A stretch of 25,826 bases of DNA from a virus: positions 1 to 25,826 of the IMG/VR virus record IMGVR_UViG_3300036978_000135; one strand, given 5' to 3'. Both the position numbers and the translations under genes were made by a program. The notes below the pieces were generated by a model that saw nothing but the letters and a program-made list of their open reading frames with translations, was not told the DNA's origin and ran no database searches. Shown one piece after another: positions 9,201 through 15,502 of this stretch (position 1 is its first letter; every line of letters starts with the position of its first letter).

Positions 9201-9842
9201 AAGGGTTCCAGCCGTAACAGCAAGTGACGGCAACGACTGACCAATGCCACGTGATACGTCTCCGGCAAATCCTTCTTGTTGACCCTGAGCCAAACCTTGT
9301 TGTGTTCCTCTAAGCGCAATGATCTCAGATTGCAAGTCTTGTGGACTTGCAGTCAGACCTGATCCTTTTGGCTCAAAGACCATTGATAATTTCTGAGACG
9401 CTTCACGCTTTGCCAAATTGCGAATGGCGATTTCAAATTCACTTTGAGGTGGACTCAACCAATCAGCAATTGCAAAGTACGGCTTCATCAGCGACTGCAT
9501 GAATTCCGCTCGCAATGCTGGCGTTGCAACAACCGAAGCAGCCTGACTCATCTGCTGCTGCGATCCACGCGCAACCTCACGTAAGTTCAAACCAGCCCAT
9601 GATGTGTCGGGCATTATGGTTTCAAACTTGTTTGACTCAGCCGCTGATGCAATGAGATCCTGATCAGCGGTCGAAGACCCCGGCGCGGTATCCTCACTAC
9701 TCATCAATGCATATGACTTCTCAAGTGCTTGACCCAGATAATCGGTGATATCAACACCGTCACTAGGCGGTGTTGGCGCAGCAGAAATTGGCTTTGCTAA
9801 AATGCTCGACCAATCATCAAGGGTTTGTTGTAATGAAGTCAT
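276..9842 (-). CDS. Giant polyvalent internal virion/ejection protein (3188 aa)
   Basis: Position after the small internal-protein genes, size and a hydrophobic C-terminus fit the gp16-like core protein that enters the host with the DNA; this role is inferred. Regions in order: hydrophobic stretch about 198-232; helical part to about 640; a zincin-like segment with E670-E671-x-x-H674 where HExxH is expected; 880-1060 with RYWYED (909-914), SPN (941-943) and a T-M-D site (D1016), resembling phage DUF7178-type/HhH-GPD-like proteins; 1450-1690 with H1621-D-x-x-G-H1626, H1645 and E1660-T-R-G-Q-N-S-W; 1740-1915 ADP-ribosyltransferase-like (VFRGD 1749-1753, WFTTS 1782-1786, NPTQIKSA from 1882); coiled coil 1925-2500 with three repeats; C-terminal region with FPF (2980-2982) and hydrophobic stretches about 3005-3105, like the end of large polyvalent proteins. 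An FxRxDER motif sits at 1420, 1708 and 1913, with a degenerate copy at 832. ATG directly follows the previous stop (TAAATG), so translation is probably coupled. T7 gp16 is about 1318 aa. No N4-type RNA polymerase motif was recognised. Confidence 0.9.
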   Translation of the reverse strand: MTSLQQTLDDWSSILAKPISAAPTPPSDGVDITDYLGQALEKSYALMSSEDTAPGSSTADQDLIASAAESNKFETIMPDTSWAGLNLREVARGSQQQMSQAASVVATPALRAEFMQSLMKPYFAIADWLSPPQSEFEIAIRNLAKREASQKLSMVFEPKGSGLTASPQDLQSEIIALRGTQQGLAQGQQEGFAGDVSRGIGQSLPSLAVTAGTLATGGSLLPMMLASQVTTPMSSYTNSQLAYIDDLEQRRYDQALAGETLSEFDPVEMGNRAEVGAIIETTAEAGGAAFGAKFIGKVAKGLGTSSAARYATNKFAKTGAVKAATEVVRRSNSTAGRLFNAANEGVMNFTPGFIYRGAQVAGISGFEEAGEELFAGIANAPFTYAPLGQDVNDALYSMAVASVSGGASGAASSGGLAVREAVVNRNDAFRPETDRERIVRQTHSDAMKARSNWSEGLEQTQRDRIAAKLDTIEGMTPDERGEYVMALADRKAEIIANAEGTLADRQEVDVAMTGAQEVLDKAKAAAGTASPTADQDIYEAEFALLVLQDKAKQLDEQLVLANTDHMIATAEHGAVAEKISDMPATVVRSTPVEVLASVGTRSGVALNETKAPRWGKKIANEMEALGTQVVWYTPADKKSSNPGFHSRRTPGVIYLNAASNQQRVRAVALEEAFHDIQMFRPDIAQAFVDKAGLLPVYDAALEYVSRGGAETAAIERQDEAAFAQMENVADTLEGKTSDISPNTARAGAARISQEGEANAFARAMAGIKAKGAMSSLTRLAARSGLMGRESLAAMAVVDRVARSAAVEAVSGRTGDATLSPLARTLMWASDMDVDFARDIPTADRELSEPISPPAAPVAAKPKMDRVAHKREKESGRYVGAPDWVGNSPAQLAKLRFKLRKLAKEGEAGRYWYEDSSRAILEMTGGDKVEAEKIVSLIAIYSPNATVSANTTMALTAYYQFKAGLDINAGFSKADEKATALLKNGQAWSGIKTNSFYQNLMVEIDPSKLDTNVSTMDMWMAIAFDYGDKVLDQGSKYRFAERETARLAQELGWTAHQVQAAIWSAMKGRIDPIRGQLKAEELRLGIGEMVTKVDPDTGKESLVYEVKKDKKKEHFRLAHKMGMEYDLQDKDINAAKFDFSTALRDRMVQQSYETTPSTTSGAPIPGIHTATLDKVFEYQRALAPVLFPNGKDIVAEMVGLPQGDTIEGVSAWESKVQTGIQSFVAAPTDKSGKAKRLKPSAIKLLDLAARIRGYALTQDAVAYHTAVFDDAKIRHNGIELRTNRALSHQEIELFYRALHEKFNRWDLNPIYRKDGLRVLNFTQFDKSQKPVSNKEFKDAWQTIVQSLPDTFGGGIVGSASFRSEGNNVSNDWSKDKNGEGYLDRITAERPDILGQVRNLRLAVQAVNDQFVAKYGWDKAGVSFARSDERRTVGNGVEQPAAGTLTPLAGSPVIQGFTGPDPSIVDVAKRYAASRGIDFKRQAEYADVDPERAVRIADAYQTMVHDPQNPAVADAYEQLIEQTTAQYQMLVDAGYQFYFFDEKNDPYADQPGGFGNPYNAVRDLRANKRMAVFPSESGFGSGATDIDVSNNPLLADTGLQWAFGTPDGTLKRVTANDLFRAVHDAMGHSIEGAGFRARGEENAWQAHVRLFTGSAIGAMTSETRGQNSWLNFGPFGEKNKAAKVEDTTFADQKVGLMPSFTWEDGRVPDESFAREDERDADYMAAVERGDMETAQRMVDEKAKAAGYNVDVFRGDASAFKKFSKLRQGENFAEYDGVFPRGFFWFTTSEQNAVWYANKAARNGGIPTVRRFYLNPGNIFVYPIEDSANEGLYGVPGEESELQELGNYDSMLIHPQAKWQFVRDESGELQTTLDEGKQKHYAVTNPTQIKSADPITYDESGNVVPLSRRFDDTNVDISFSRGDERDVAFQKMQADRRAAQAEVMKDLSPREQALIIEAGVADYDEILDLKDKIDKLKKQIAGGTPAAVEKSKRTADLQTAAQRVNALSEVRKLERKLNAMTMLADQRLGQVNRAKARLQTQTQLAIEEQQSAAETIASLEEQITATRDAVVAAKRSIAEERTATKEQRDALNTALANAEATAQRAINWAYAIGRNEGLVAGQVAGQQAVQTDLERGQQAEEKLKELQKSERFQKFASQRAIDWAYRIGRNEGLVAGQVAGQQTLKPEMTRLARVESLLDISVRRVRELKATVRNDARAAQRAVNFAYSMGLNKGRMQGIMQGRAQILAKMRKREDTLQNQLFNLRELMNTRLDDVAERNRIIRKIVSEALLSIPANLRGTLANRAATATTVAQANRVAIEAVRIAINAEATAGLKVIARTAKRLNKRGMKVAARKQIVTLLYEANVVLRDANNRKRQAKVVTAKGSPVTLSGAIDLYSRVLDAQTKVENAVALYDTDRAEFIAERDQRIVRYADLTQRLMANMAGRRVIAARARADQAARLSVLSKISRANSDIYTLSLELEGKEDGVIDELLRLAQEGKGEAALEHARIMRDLEPALIAAGYEGVDDYRLKNGGYGDGSTELVTVSLGGQDVTIPLGIAMSIAAMDEETLALFDGTNAGKQGIQFNETSSILTLYPSGDDIRNIRANLTVGQRDLIERMKDILETQIRDRAMQAIWEVTGDQPPIVTRYYPRIRNMEGIGGEKVDLSAAAGAAVRGALTAVGFANARVGGSQPLIYTDMVQTMDRHMQVALDMIHMAQPYRDAMTVLNDPKVVKGIDDQLGSGTASGVRSIFSNGVGATSRTKPSIIDKLTSNVTGAKLAMNPSTIAKVLIGGTIRLSSEIPLSLWTRGTARAARYARTPGTWSGRIDQIHLVNGYFSRRHQMQMKSIFSGALGDSDRAQLGNALIAVRDNLRATGNNLAAGKITDAIDAARDANRAGVMGLSAVVDMLRYADEQIMLAAVEARLAEVEDEGLLTGTDALTEASNRAERDFRKTQNASDEFDDSYFAATSRTDGNAGWRLLFPFSSDPIKARNQIRRAVLSGNRTRTAFAVGGNIVSGTTISSLSTIVTAKVISLFASMIGAGDDEEEKKAVNKSWWENTLVSVPTQLAGDVMSVTMGYMGIMFANALSSIVYRRFLISPLIGSPAQDVVNEAKDALRKDSTTTDMMFAVVGGSLATLQYGGIPFYPLYRLVMRSLELGESASKVQKTPREKLLDSIERKRKSLEKLRSN
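3117..3197 (-). repeat. Third, diverged copy of the WAY-GRNEG coding repeat
   Basis: Residues about 2216-2242 of the giant protein read A-Q-R-A-V-N-F-A-Y-S-M-G-L-N-K-G and then a G-x-x-Q-G series. This aligns with the two closer copies at 3306-3380 and 3471-3545. Similarity is clear in protein but weak in DNA. Confidence 0.6.
3306..3380 (-). repeat. Second copy of the 75-bp coding repeat
   Basis: This encodes Q2155-R-A-I-D-W-A-Y-R-I-G-R-N-E-G followed by LVAGQVAGQQ. It matches the copy at 3471-3545 over 75 bases without gaps and with scattered, mostly synonymous differences. The offset is 165 bp, exactly 55 codons, so the reading frame is kept. Confidence 0.85.
3471..3545 (-). repeat. First copy of the 75-bp coding repeat
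   Basis: This encodes Q2100-R-A-I-N-W-A-Y-A-I-G-R-N-E-G followed by LVAGQVAGQQ, inside the long coiled-coil region of the giant protein. Its partner lies 165 bp further along the gene. In-frame tandem duplication of a helical unit is the simplest explanation. Confidence 0.85.
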
Positions 9843-11639
9843 TTAGTTTTTTGGCTTTAACCTTGCGACGATGCCACGCCATTGATTGAGCATATTGTTT
9901 GCAAGCATTCCCTTTGCGCGGAACAGACGTTCGGTTGTCGTGTTTACGTCATTGACAATATTGCCAGTATCGTCCATTGAAATACCAGCCTCTGCTGCAA
10001 GTGATCGAATCTGTGCTTCGGTTTCATCTTGAGGAGAAGATTGCTTTGGTTGACTACTAGGTGATGGCTCTGCGTTACTAGTTGCTTCCTGCGCATTGCG
10101 CTCTGCCTGTGCAGCCTTTGCCTCTTCGGGTGTCAAACCAATTAACACATCCACTTCAGCAAGTTTGCGTTGAACATTCGCAAGTCTTTCTTTTGCTCCC
10201 GCTTTGTTATTAGCAGCATCAGCCCTTAAACGCTCAAGCATGGCTTGTTGTTTAGCAGGTTCAAATTGCGCTTGAATTCTTGCGGTTTTCCCACGCGCTT
10301 GCGTGAGTCCAGTATTAGCCTGTTTCTGTGCTAGTTCAGCCTCCGACATTTCTGGCGCATACTCAGCACGATTTGCTCCAAACAATGCACGTGCTTCCGT
10401 TTCAGCAATCTTGGCTTCGGTTTGACGAGTAGCCTGCTCGCGCTCCTGCTGACCGCGCTGCATCTGCGACATCGTCCCACGGATCTGCTGCGCTTCAGGT
10501 GCTTGATTTCCAGCAACCTGATTAGGCTGCATCATCGGTGGCGGACTCATTGATTGCAGGCGGCGATCAAGCGCATTGGAAACCATCGCAATGTCAGCCT
10601 GACCAAACGGCATTGACCAGCCGATCTCGCGGCTGATAGCCATTGATCGTTGCATCAAGAATTGAATCTGCTGCGGACGAGGCAACTGAGCAATGTTCTG
10701 ATAGCCGACATCATTGATAGTTGTATCGGCAAGATCGTCAATTGCGCCGGGGTTGGACTGACTGGCGTACCACGATGGGAAACTAGCAGTGCGCCGAATC
10801 CCGCCAACTGGTGGAGCCAACAATGCAAAGCGATTGGTGCTTGCCTGCTTACGCCGCAAGTCTTGAAGATATTGCGCCTTGAACTCGTCAGGAATTGAAT
10901 CATCATCCATGATTCCTTCCGCCTGAGTAGTCATTATTTCGTTCTTGTTCTTTGCCCAACTCTCTGCCTGCGCCTGTCCAACCTGCAATGAAGTCTGGTC
11001 GGCAACTTTTGCCATCTCGCGCATGACTTGTCGGTCACCCGCCTTGAACTTGTCGTACATCGACTGAACCATCGAGTACGTACCGCGTGGGTCGTTCTCC
11101 ATGTTCATCGCCGCGTAGTCCATGAAGCCCGGTGCTGCTGTTTCCAATTCTTGCGCCATCTTCTCGACCGCAGGCATGAGCCGCTGAGACTCCTGCTGAT
11201 TGCGCATCTGCTTCGCCATCGCAATACGCGCCTGTGCGCGAGTCTGCAAGCCAGCCGACCACTGCTCCTGTGACATCCGGACGGCTTGACGCTGACCGCG
11301 CTTGTCAGTAAATAGCGCAGCCGGAGTTCCATCAGGCAACACACCAAAGTCCAAAGCCTCTAGACCCGTGTAGAAACCATTGGTCAGCGCAGCATCGACA
11401 CTTTCATACGTGCCGTACGGCGCAATCTGCTTTGATCCACGGTGATCGAGCGCAGCCTTCTTGAGCAACTCGTCATCCATCAGTGGATCAGGTTGCTGCT
11501 GCGGTTGTGCTGGACGCATGAACCCATCGGCAGCAGGCGGAGCCATGCCCTCGTCCGGTCCGATCATTGGACTCTCTGGACTAGGAGGTCCCATCAGTTC
11601 CGGTTGAGTCATTGGACTTGGCTTTGGTAGTTGAGACAT
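9843..11639 (-). CDS. Internal virion protein, coiled-coil (598 aa)
   Basis: No enzyme motif was recognised. The first 50 residues are rich in Pro, Met and Gln; most of the rest is charged, Gln/Ala-rich helix, especially about residues 385-505, and the C-terminus is basic (ending LKPKN). It sits between two smaller internal-type proteins and the giant protein, in the slot of T7 gp15, which joins the internal core and the ejection apparatus. That role is inferred from order only. Its ATG overlaps the previous stop by one base (TAATG), and its own stop abuts the next ATG. It could also be an assembly chaperone or partner of the giant protein, since the two appear translationally coupled. Confidence 0.75.
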   Translation of the reverse strand: MSQLPKPSPMTQPELMGPPSPESPMIGPDEGMAPPAADGFMRPAQPQQQPDPLMDDELLKKAALDHRGSKQIAPYGTYESVDAALTNGFYTGLEALDFGVLPDGTPAALFTDKRGQRQAVRMSQEQWSAGLQTRAQARIAMAKQMRNQQESQRLMPAVEKMAQELETAAPGFMDYAAMNMENDPRGTYSMVQSMYDKFKAGDRQVMREMAKVADQTSLQVGQAQAESWAKNKNEIMTTQAEGIMDDDSIPDEFKAQYLQDLRRKQASTNRFALLAPPVGGIRRTASFPSWYASQSNPGAIDDLADTTINDVGYQNIAQLPRPQQIQFLMQRSMAISREIGWSMPFGQADIAMVSNALDRRLQSMSPPPMMQPNQVAGNQAPEAQQIRGTMSQMQRGQQEREQATRQTEAKIAETEARALFGANRAEYAPEMSEAELAQKQANTGLTQARGKTARIQAQFEPAKQQAMLERLRADAANNKAGAKERLANVQRKLAEVDVLIGLTPEEAKAAQAERNAQEATSNAEPSPSSQPKQSSPQDETEAQIRSLAAEAGISMDDTGNIVNDVNTTTERLFRAKGMLANNMLNQWRGIVARLKPKN

Positions 11640-12184
11640 TATGACATTCCCATAATCTTGCGAACGCGATCAGCCGCTGTAGTTGGTGTTGGTGTTAGTG
11701 AGAAGCCGGGTTGGAATCCAAATGGCTCTTGTGTTTCAGCAGCATTGGCTGCTTTCGGAGCAGTCAACCCGACCGACAAGCCTGACAGGTCTGGAGCCTC
11801 CATGCCGACAGCACGATCAGCCTGCGAGCGGTAGATGTCTTCCTTGGTCTTAGCCTCAGACTTTGACTTTAAGTCTTCTTGAGTGCGATCAAAACGTTGT
11901 TGCTCTGATTGCATGGCGTTGTTCAACTGCTGTTGCATTGGTCGAGATGCACCCAAGAACCCACCAGCCAACGAACTGTATTCATTGCCGGGTCGATAGG
12001 CTTGGATACCGCTTGCTACACCCACAAGGAAGTTGCCAGCAAATGTCTTAGCACCCGTCAAGAATGAATCCCATCCAGATGGAGATGGTGGAGTTAACGA
12101 CTTACCAACCCCCTTCGATTGAACAGGAAAGTTAGACAGGACTTGCATTCCAGTACCCATACCAAACATTGTGTCTTCAGCCAT
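11639..12184 (-). CDS. Small internal virion protein (181 aa)
   Basis: The open frame extends to an ATG at 12238, but that start lies inside the preceding gene. The ATG at 12184 has AAGGAA six bases upstream, and that sequence contains the stop codon of the preceding gene (ATAAGGAA), so 12184 is preferred. The protein has a Gly/Ser/Pro-rich N-terminal half with a mildly hydrophobic patch (TFAGNFLVGVASGI), then a charged Gln/Lys-rich helix around residues 85-125 and a Pro/Thr-rich C-terminus. I do not recognise a family. Position between the gp14-like and gp15-like genes suggests a minor virion or ejection component. Confidence 0.75.
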   Translation of the reverse strand: MAEDTMFGMGTGMQVLSNFPVQSKGVGKSLTPPSPSGWDSFLTGAKTFAGNFLVGVASGIQAYRPGNEYSSLAGGFLGASRPMQQQLNNAMQSEQQRFDRTQEDLKSKSEAKTKEDIYRSQADRAVGMEAPDLSGLSVGLTAPKAANAAETQEPFGFQPGFSLTPTPTTAADRVRKIMGMS

Positions 12185-12194
12185 AGTTTGTTCC

Positions 12195-13001
12195 TTATCC
12201 GAGTGCTGCGCCTGCAAGTTGACTGCCGACCATTCCACCTATTGGACCACCAACAAGTGTCCCGGCGGCTCCAGCAGCCGCGCCAACAAGCGCACCACCA
12301 ATTTGATTACCAGAGTTAATGCTTGCCTGAGCAGATGCCATCCGCTGTTGATACTCTCCAGAGATAGCAGCCGTGCCAAGTTGCTGACCCACTTCGTACC
12401 CAGTTTGCTGGGACTGAAGAGCACCTTGCGTGTATCCCTGATATTGATTGCCCAAATAGTTGGCACTACCAAGACCAGCACTCAACAGCGACTGGTTGGT
12501 GTTCGATGACATATTCGCCAGCGAGTTAGCAGTGGACTGTTGAGCAGCAGCAAGGATCTGAGCGTATTGCTCGTTCACCGCGCCAGCCTGCAACGCGCCC
12601 TGACGGGCAACCGATTGAACTTGCGCTTGCCCAAACGTAGTGTTTGACAACCCCATCATCAAGCCCTGCGCTGTCGATTGTCCGACAGCCTTATCAGTGG
12701 ACTGTTGCAGCAAGGCAAGCGTGGAGTCGCGACCAGCCTGCAAGGTCTTGTACGACTCAGCGGACGCAGCACCGAACGCAGCGCGGGTCTGCGCAGCGGA
12801 ATCAGCGTATTGCTTGACCGCATCGTTGTACTGCTTGGAGTAAACGTCAGCGTTGTTCGCTCGCTCGTCTTCAAACTTGTTGATCAGCGCGGTGTAGTTG
12901 CCCTCTTGAAGAGTGCGTTCGGCTTTGTAAGCCTTCTTCATCTTCTTCGTAGCCTTTTTCATATCCGACTCGCCGCCAAATAAGTTTCCAAAGAGTCCCA
13001 T
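12195..13001 (-). CDS. gp14-like internal virion protein with C-terminal glycine zipper (268 aa)
   Basis: The start overlaps the nozzle stop by one base (TAATG). The N-terminus is short and amphipathic (MGLFGNLFGG) with a Lys-rich stretch following it; residues about 30-220 are Ala/Gln/Ser-rich helix without cysteine. The last 35 residues form a Gly/Ala-rich hydrophobic segment with repeated G-x-x-x-G spacing (GGALVG, GGPIGGMVG, ending AALG), a pattern typical of membrane-inserting helices. T7 gp14, found at the same relative position, is ejected first and lodges in the outer membrane. Assignment rests on gene order, length and this C-terminus. Confidence 0.75.
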   Translation of the reverse strand: MGLFGNLFGGESDMKKATKKMKKAYKAERTLQEGNYTALINKFEDERANNADVYSKQYNDAVKQYADSAAQTRAAFGAASAESYKTLQAGRDSTLALLQQSTDKAVGQSTAQGLMMGLSNTTFGQAQVQSVARQGALQAGAVNEQYAQILAAAQQSTANSLANMSSNTNQSLLSAGLGSANYLGNQYQGYTQGALQSQQTGYEVGQQLGTAAISGEYQQRMASAQASINSGNQIGGALVGAAAGAAGTLVGGPIGGMVGSQLAGAALG

Positions 13002-15499
13002 TAGTATGTTCCCTTCACGTTCTTGGTATGCGTCATCGGGTCGATAAGAGCAGCCATGCGCTCAATCGCCCAAGGAACACCGTTACTATCGATGCGAGCA
13101 AAGACTGCTTGATCGCGGATGCGGCATCGAAGCGCGTCATTGCGACCAGATTGCAATTCACCAATCTGGATGAAGTTGGTGTTGGTGTACGTTCCGCTGC
13201 TTACAACGATGCGCGGAGATTGAGATGATCCCGGCAGGGTTGGTAACGGCAGCGCAGTTGGAATGCCATCTCCATAGACGTAAACACCACCGGGAGTATC
13301 AAGCGAAGTACCCGGCAATGATTCATCGCGTGTAAACAACGTTTGAATATTACCTACATTAACTTCGTTTTGAATTTTCCAAATGTTGGTTGGTGGTGAT
13401 CCAGTGTTGTAAATCCGGTTGTCACCAAATGTATACGTTCGCGCCGTTGGATCAGTGATCAACGTGTCAAGCGTGGTGTATGTGTGAGGAGCAAGTGACT
13501 GCGGATAGGCAAGATTAATTCCATTTGGAAATGATGGTGTGAATGGATTTGTTTCGCTTTGTAGACCACCGTCATATGTATTGGTGTATGTAGGAGTAGT
13601 AAAAACATCACCGCCATCCAGAACAATAGCCGGGAACGATGGGTCATATCTGACCGTGACATTGACGATTGCTTCACCAATTGCCTCCTCTGCTGTTTGA
13701 CCAGACAGAATGGATAGGAATGGTCCAGTCAATCGGACGTTCGGCGTGTTAAAATCCACAACCTCTTGCGGCTCATCCATCGTCAGTTCGACACGCATAT
13801 CGCGCAGCATGACCTGAGACAGATTCGGAGAGACAACTGGACCAATGGTCAATGAACTGACAATCTTCTGCGCAGCCGCTTGAAGGTTGCTTACTGTAAA
13901 GGGGCTACTTCCTCCTTTGTAACCAACAGCGGCTTGACCATCAACACCCGATGTCAGGTTGCGATCAAACCAACCAATGTAGCCATCTTCGCTGCCAAGA
14001 GCCAGCACTGGTGATCGAGCATCACCAAACGGAAACTCGCCAATGCATGATGGTGCTTGAAACGCGGTCCAACCCGTGCGGATTGCCCAGAATGAATCCG
14101 TAGCCTGACTGTAAACAAGGTGCGTACTGCTCGATGGCAAGTCAGTGCGCGAAAGAATGCAATAAATGTTCTGGATTTCAGGGTCAAACCCAAGCGAACA
14201 GTTCAACTTATCAAACTTCTGAGACTGGAAGAATGAATCAAGCCGACCGCCAGTGATTCGACCAGACTGAGTCACTTGGAATTCGTTCGGGCGGACGCGA
14301 TACAAACCGTCCTGCGCCATGATGTACACCGTCTGCGCATCCGAGACACACCACGCCTTGGCGGAGACAATGCCGACTGATCGCGACAACTCAATCATGC
14401 GAGCCTGCGTGTCGAACACAGGGTCAGCGGATAGATAGGTCATCGTGTGCCGACCAGCAAACAGCAGCCCACTTTCTGCCATCGGAATAAGCGCGACAAT
14501 TGGTTCGCCGGGAATGGAAAACTTGGTTGACAAGTTGCCAGCGACAGCATCGTCATTTGTTGAACCGGGAACCCAATCGTCAACGTCATTGATCTTGCTA
14601 AGGAACCAGTTGTTTGGCGATGGCGTGAAGCCGCTCAACGCTAAACGACCGCCAAAGCGAACTAGCAAACTCGCACGTTCGCCTGCTTCTGCTCCAGCCT
14701 TACCAATACTGCTTGCATTTGATGATGGTTTAATGGTCATCTCTGGACCACTAATAATCCATGTCAATCCAGTTGTATTACCACTACTTGTTGCTATTGC
14801 TGCACCAGTAAGTGTTCTTTTTAACTCAACAGACAGACTACTAATTATTGATTTGACATAAAATGTTTCTTGAAATGTATATCCAGTAATTGTCCCAGTC
14901 GCTCCAGTAAGTGTCCCTGTGGCAACAATTTCTTGATCAACAACAAAAGTTGTAGCGGTAGCAAAACTAATATGTCCACTGTTATTAACTTGTACGTTTG
15001 ATAACAGTGTCCCCCAGAACTCAACACGCATATCGTTAGGAGCGAGCGTGATGTTCATCCGGCGGTATTTTTCACCATCAGCAAAGTAAGCGTAGTTACC
15101 AAAGATCGCAACAGAAATGTCTTTGGTGTCATCTAACTTTGATGTTGATGCCGCATATGCAATAAGGTTTGGCGAGGTGTCACCCGGATCAATGATGTAC
15201 ACCTCGCCACCTGCAACAACTACGCAGCGTTGTGTAAGTTCAGTTGGTCCGCCGACAGCAACAACATAAGCGTCAGCGCGGACAATTGCTTGCACCCTGC
15301 GCGTTACTACCGATGGGCTAGTGTCATTGAACTCAAACGCGCCAAGCAATGCCCTGCGCTGACCAAGCCGCTGCTTCCCTTTGTACGGGTCATACGGGAG
15401 CACGTTTATTGAATCGAGCGTGAAGCCCGGAGGCAATGACGAGTATGCACTGTCAACGTGCAAGCCGCGTGAAGGGAGAGTGATTGGGAGGTATGGCAT
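13001..15499 (-). CDS. Tail nozzle protein, tail tubular protein B (gp12)-like (832 aa)
   Basis: Beta-rich protein whose N-terminus (MPYLPITLPSRGLHVDSAYSSLPPG) and C-terminal GELQSGRNDALRCRIRD segment resemble phage stabilisation/nozzle proteins that build a beta-propeller tube at the tail tip. Length is close to T7 gp12 (794 aa). Two segments look inserted: residues about 165-255 (very AT-rich DNA, with the pattern FYVKSI...VELKRTLTGAAIATSSG) and about 627-727 (AT-rich, Thr/Pro/Asn-rich). The ATG follows the fibre-gene stop by three bases with no clear ribosome site, so it is probably coupled to that gene. The stop overlaps the next start (TAATG). It is separated from the gp11-like adaptor by about 6 kb of fibre and membrane genes. 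Confidence 0.85.
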   Translation of the reverse strand: MPYLPITLPSRGLHVDSAYSSLPPGFTLDSINVLPYDPYKGKQRLGQRRALLGAFEFNDTSPSVVTRRVQAIVRADAYVVAVGGPTELTQRCVVVAGGEVYIIDPGDTSPNLIAYAASTSKLDDTKDISVAIFGNYAYFADGEKYRRMNITLAPNDMRVEFWGTLLSNVQVNNSGHISFATATTFVVDQEIVATGTLTGATGTITGYTFQETFYVKSIISSLSVELKRTLTGAAIATSSGNTTGLTWIISGPEMTIKPSSNASSIGKAGAEAGERASLLVRFGGRLALSGFTPSPNNWFLSKINDVDDWVPGSTNDDAVAGNLSTKFSIPGEPIVALIPMAESGLLFAGRHTMTYLSADPVFDTQARMIELSRSVGIVSAKAWCVSDAQTVYIMAQDGLYRVRPNEFQVTQSGRITGGRLDSFFQSQKFDKLNCSLGFDPEIQNIYCILSRTDLPSSSTHLVYSQATDSFWAIRTGWTAFQAPSCIGEFPFGDARSPVLALGSEDGYIGWFDRNLTSGVDGQAAVGYKGGSSPFTVSNLQAAAQKIVSSLTIGPVVSPNLSQVMLRDMRVELTMDEPQEVVDFNTPNVRLTGPFLSILSGQTAEEAIGEAIVNVTVRYDPSFPAIVLDGGDVFTTPTYTNTYDGGLQSETNPFTPSFPNGINLAYPQSLAPHTYTTLDTLITDPTARTYTFGDNRIYNTGSPPTNIWKIQNEVNVGNIQTLFTRDESLPGTSLDTPGGVYVYGDGIPTALPLPTLPGSSQSPRIVVSSGTYTNTNFIQIGELQSGRNDALRCRIRDQAVFARIDSNGVPWAIERMAALIDPMTHTKNVKGTY

Positions 15500-15502
15500 G
15501 AA

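Noticed and set aside
276-9842. N4-like virion RNA polymerase
   Set aside because: The size is similar, but I found no polymerase-type motifs, and the domains seen are of other kinds.
12185-12238. Upstream ATG of the 181-residue gene
   Set aside because: It lies within the preceding gene and lacks a ribosome site; the ATG at 12184 has AAGGAA at six bases.
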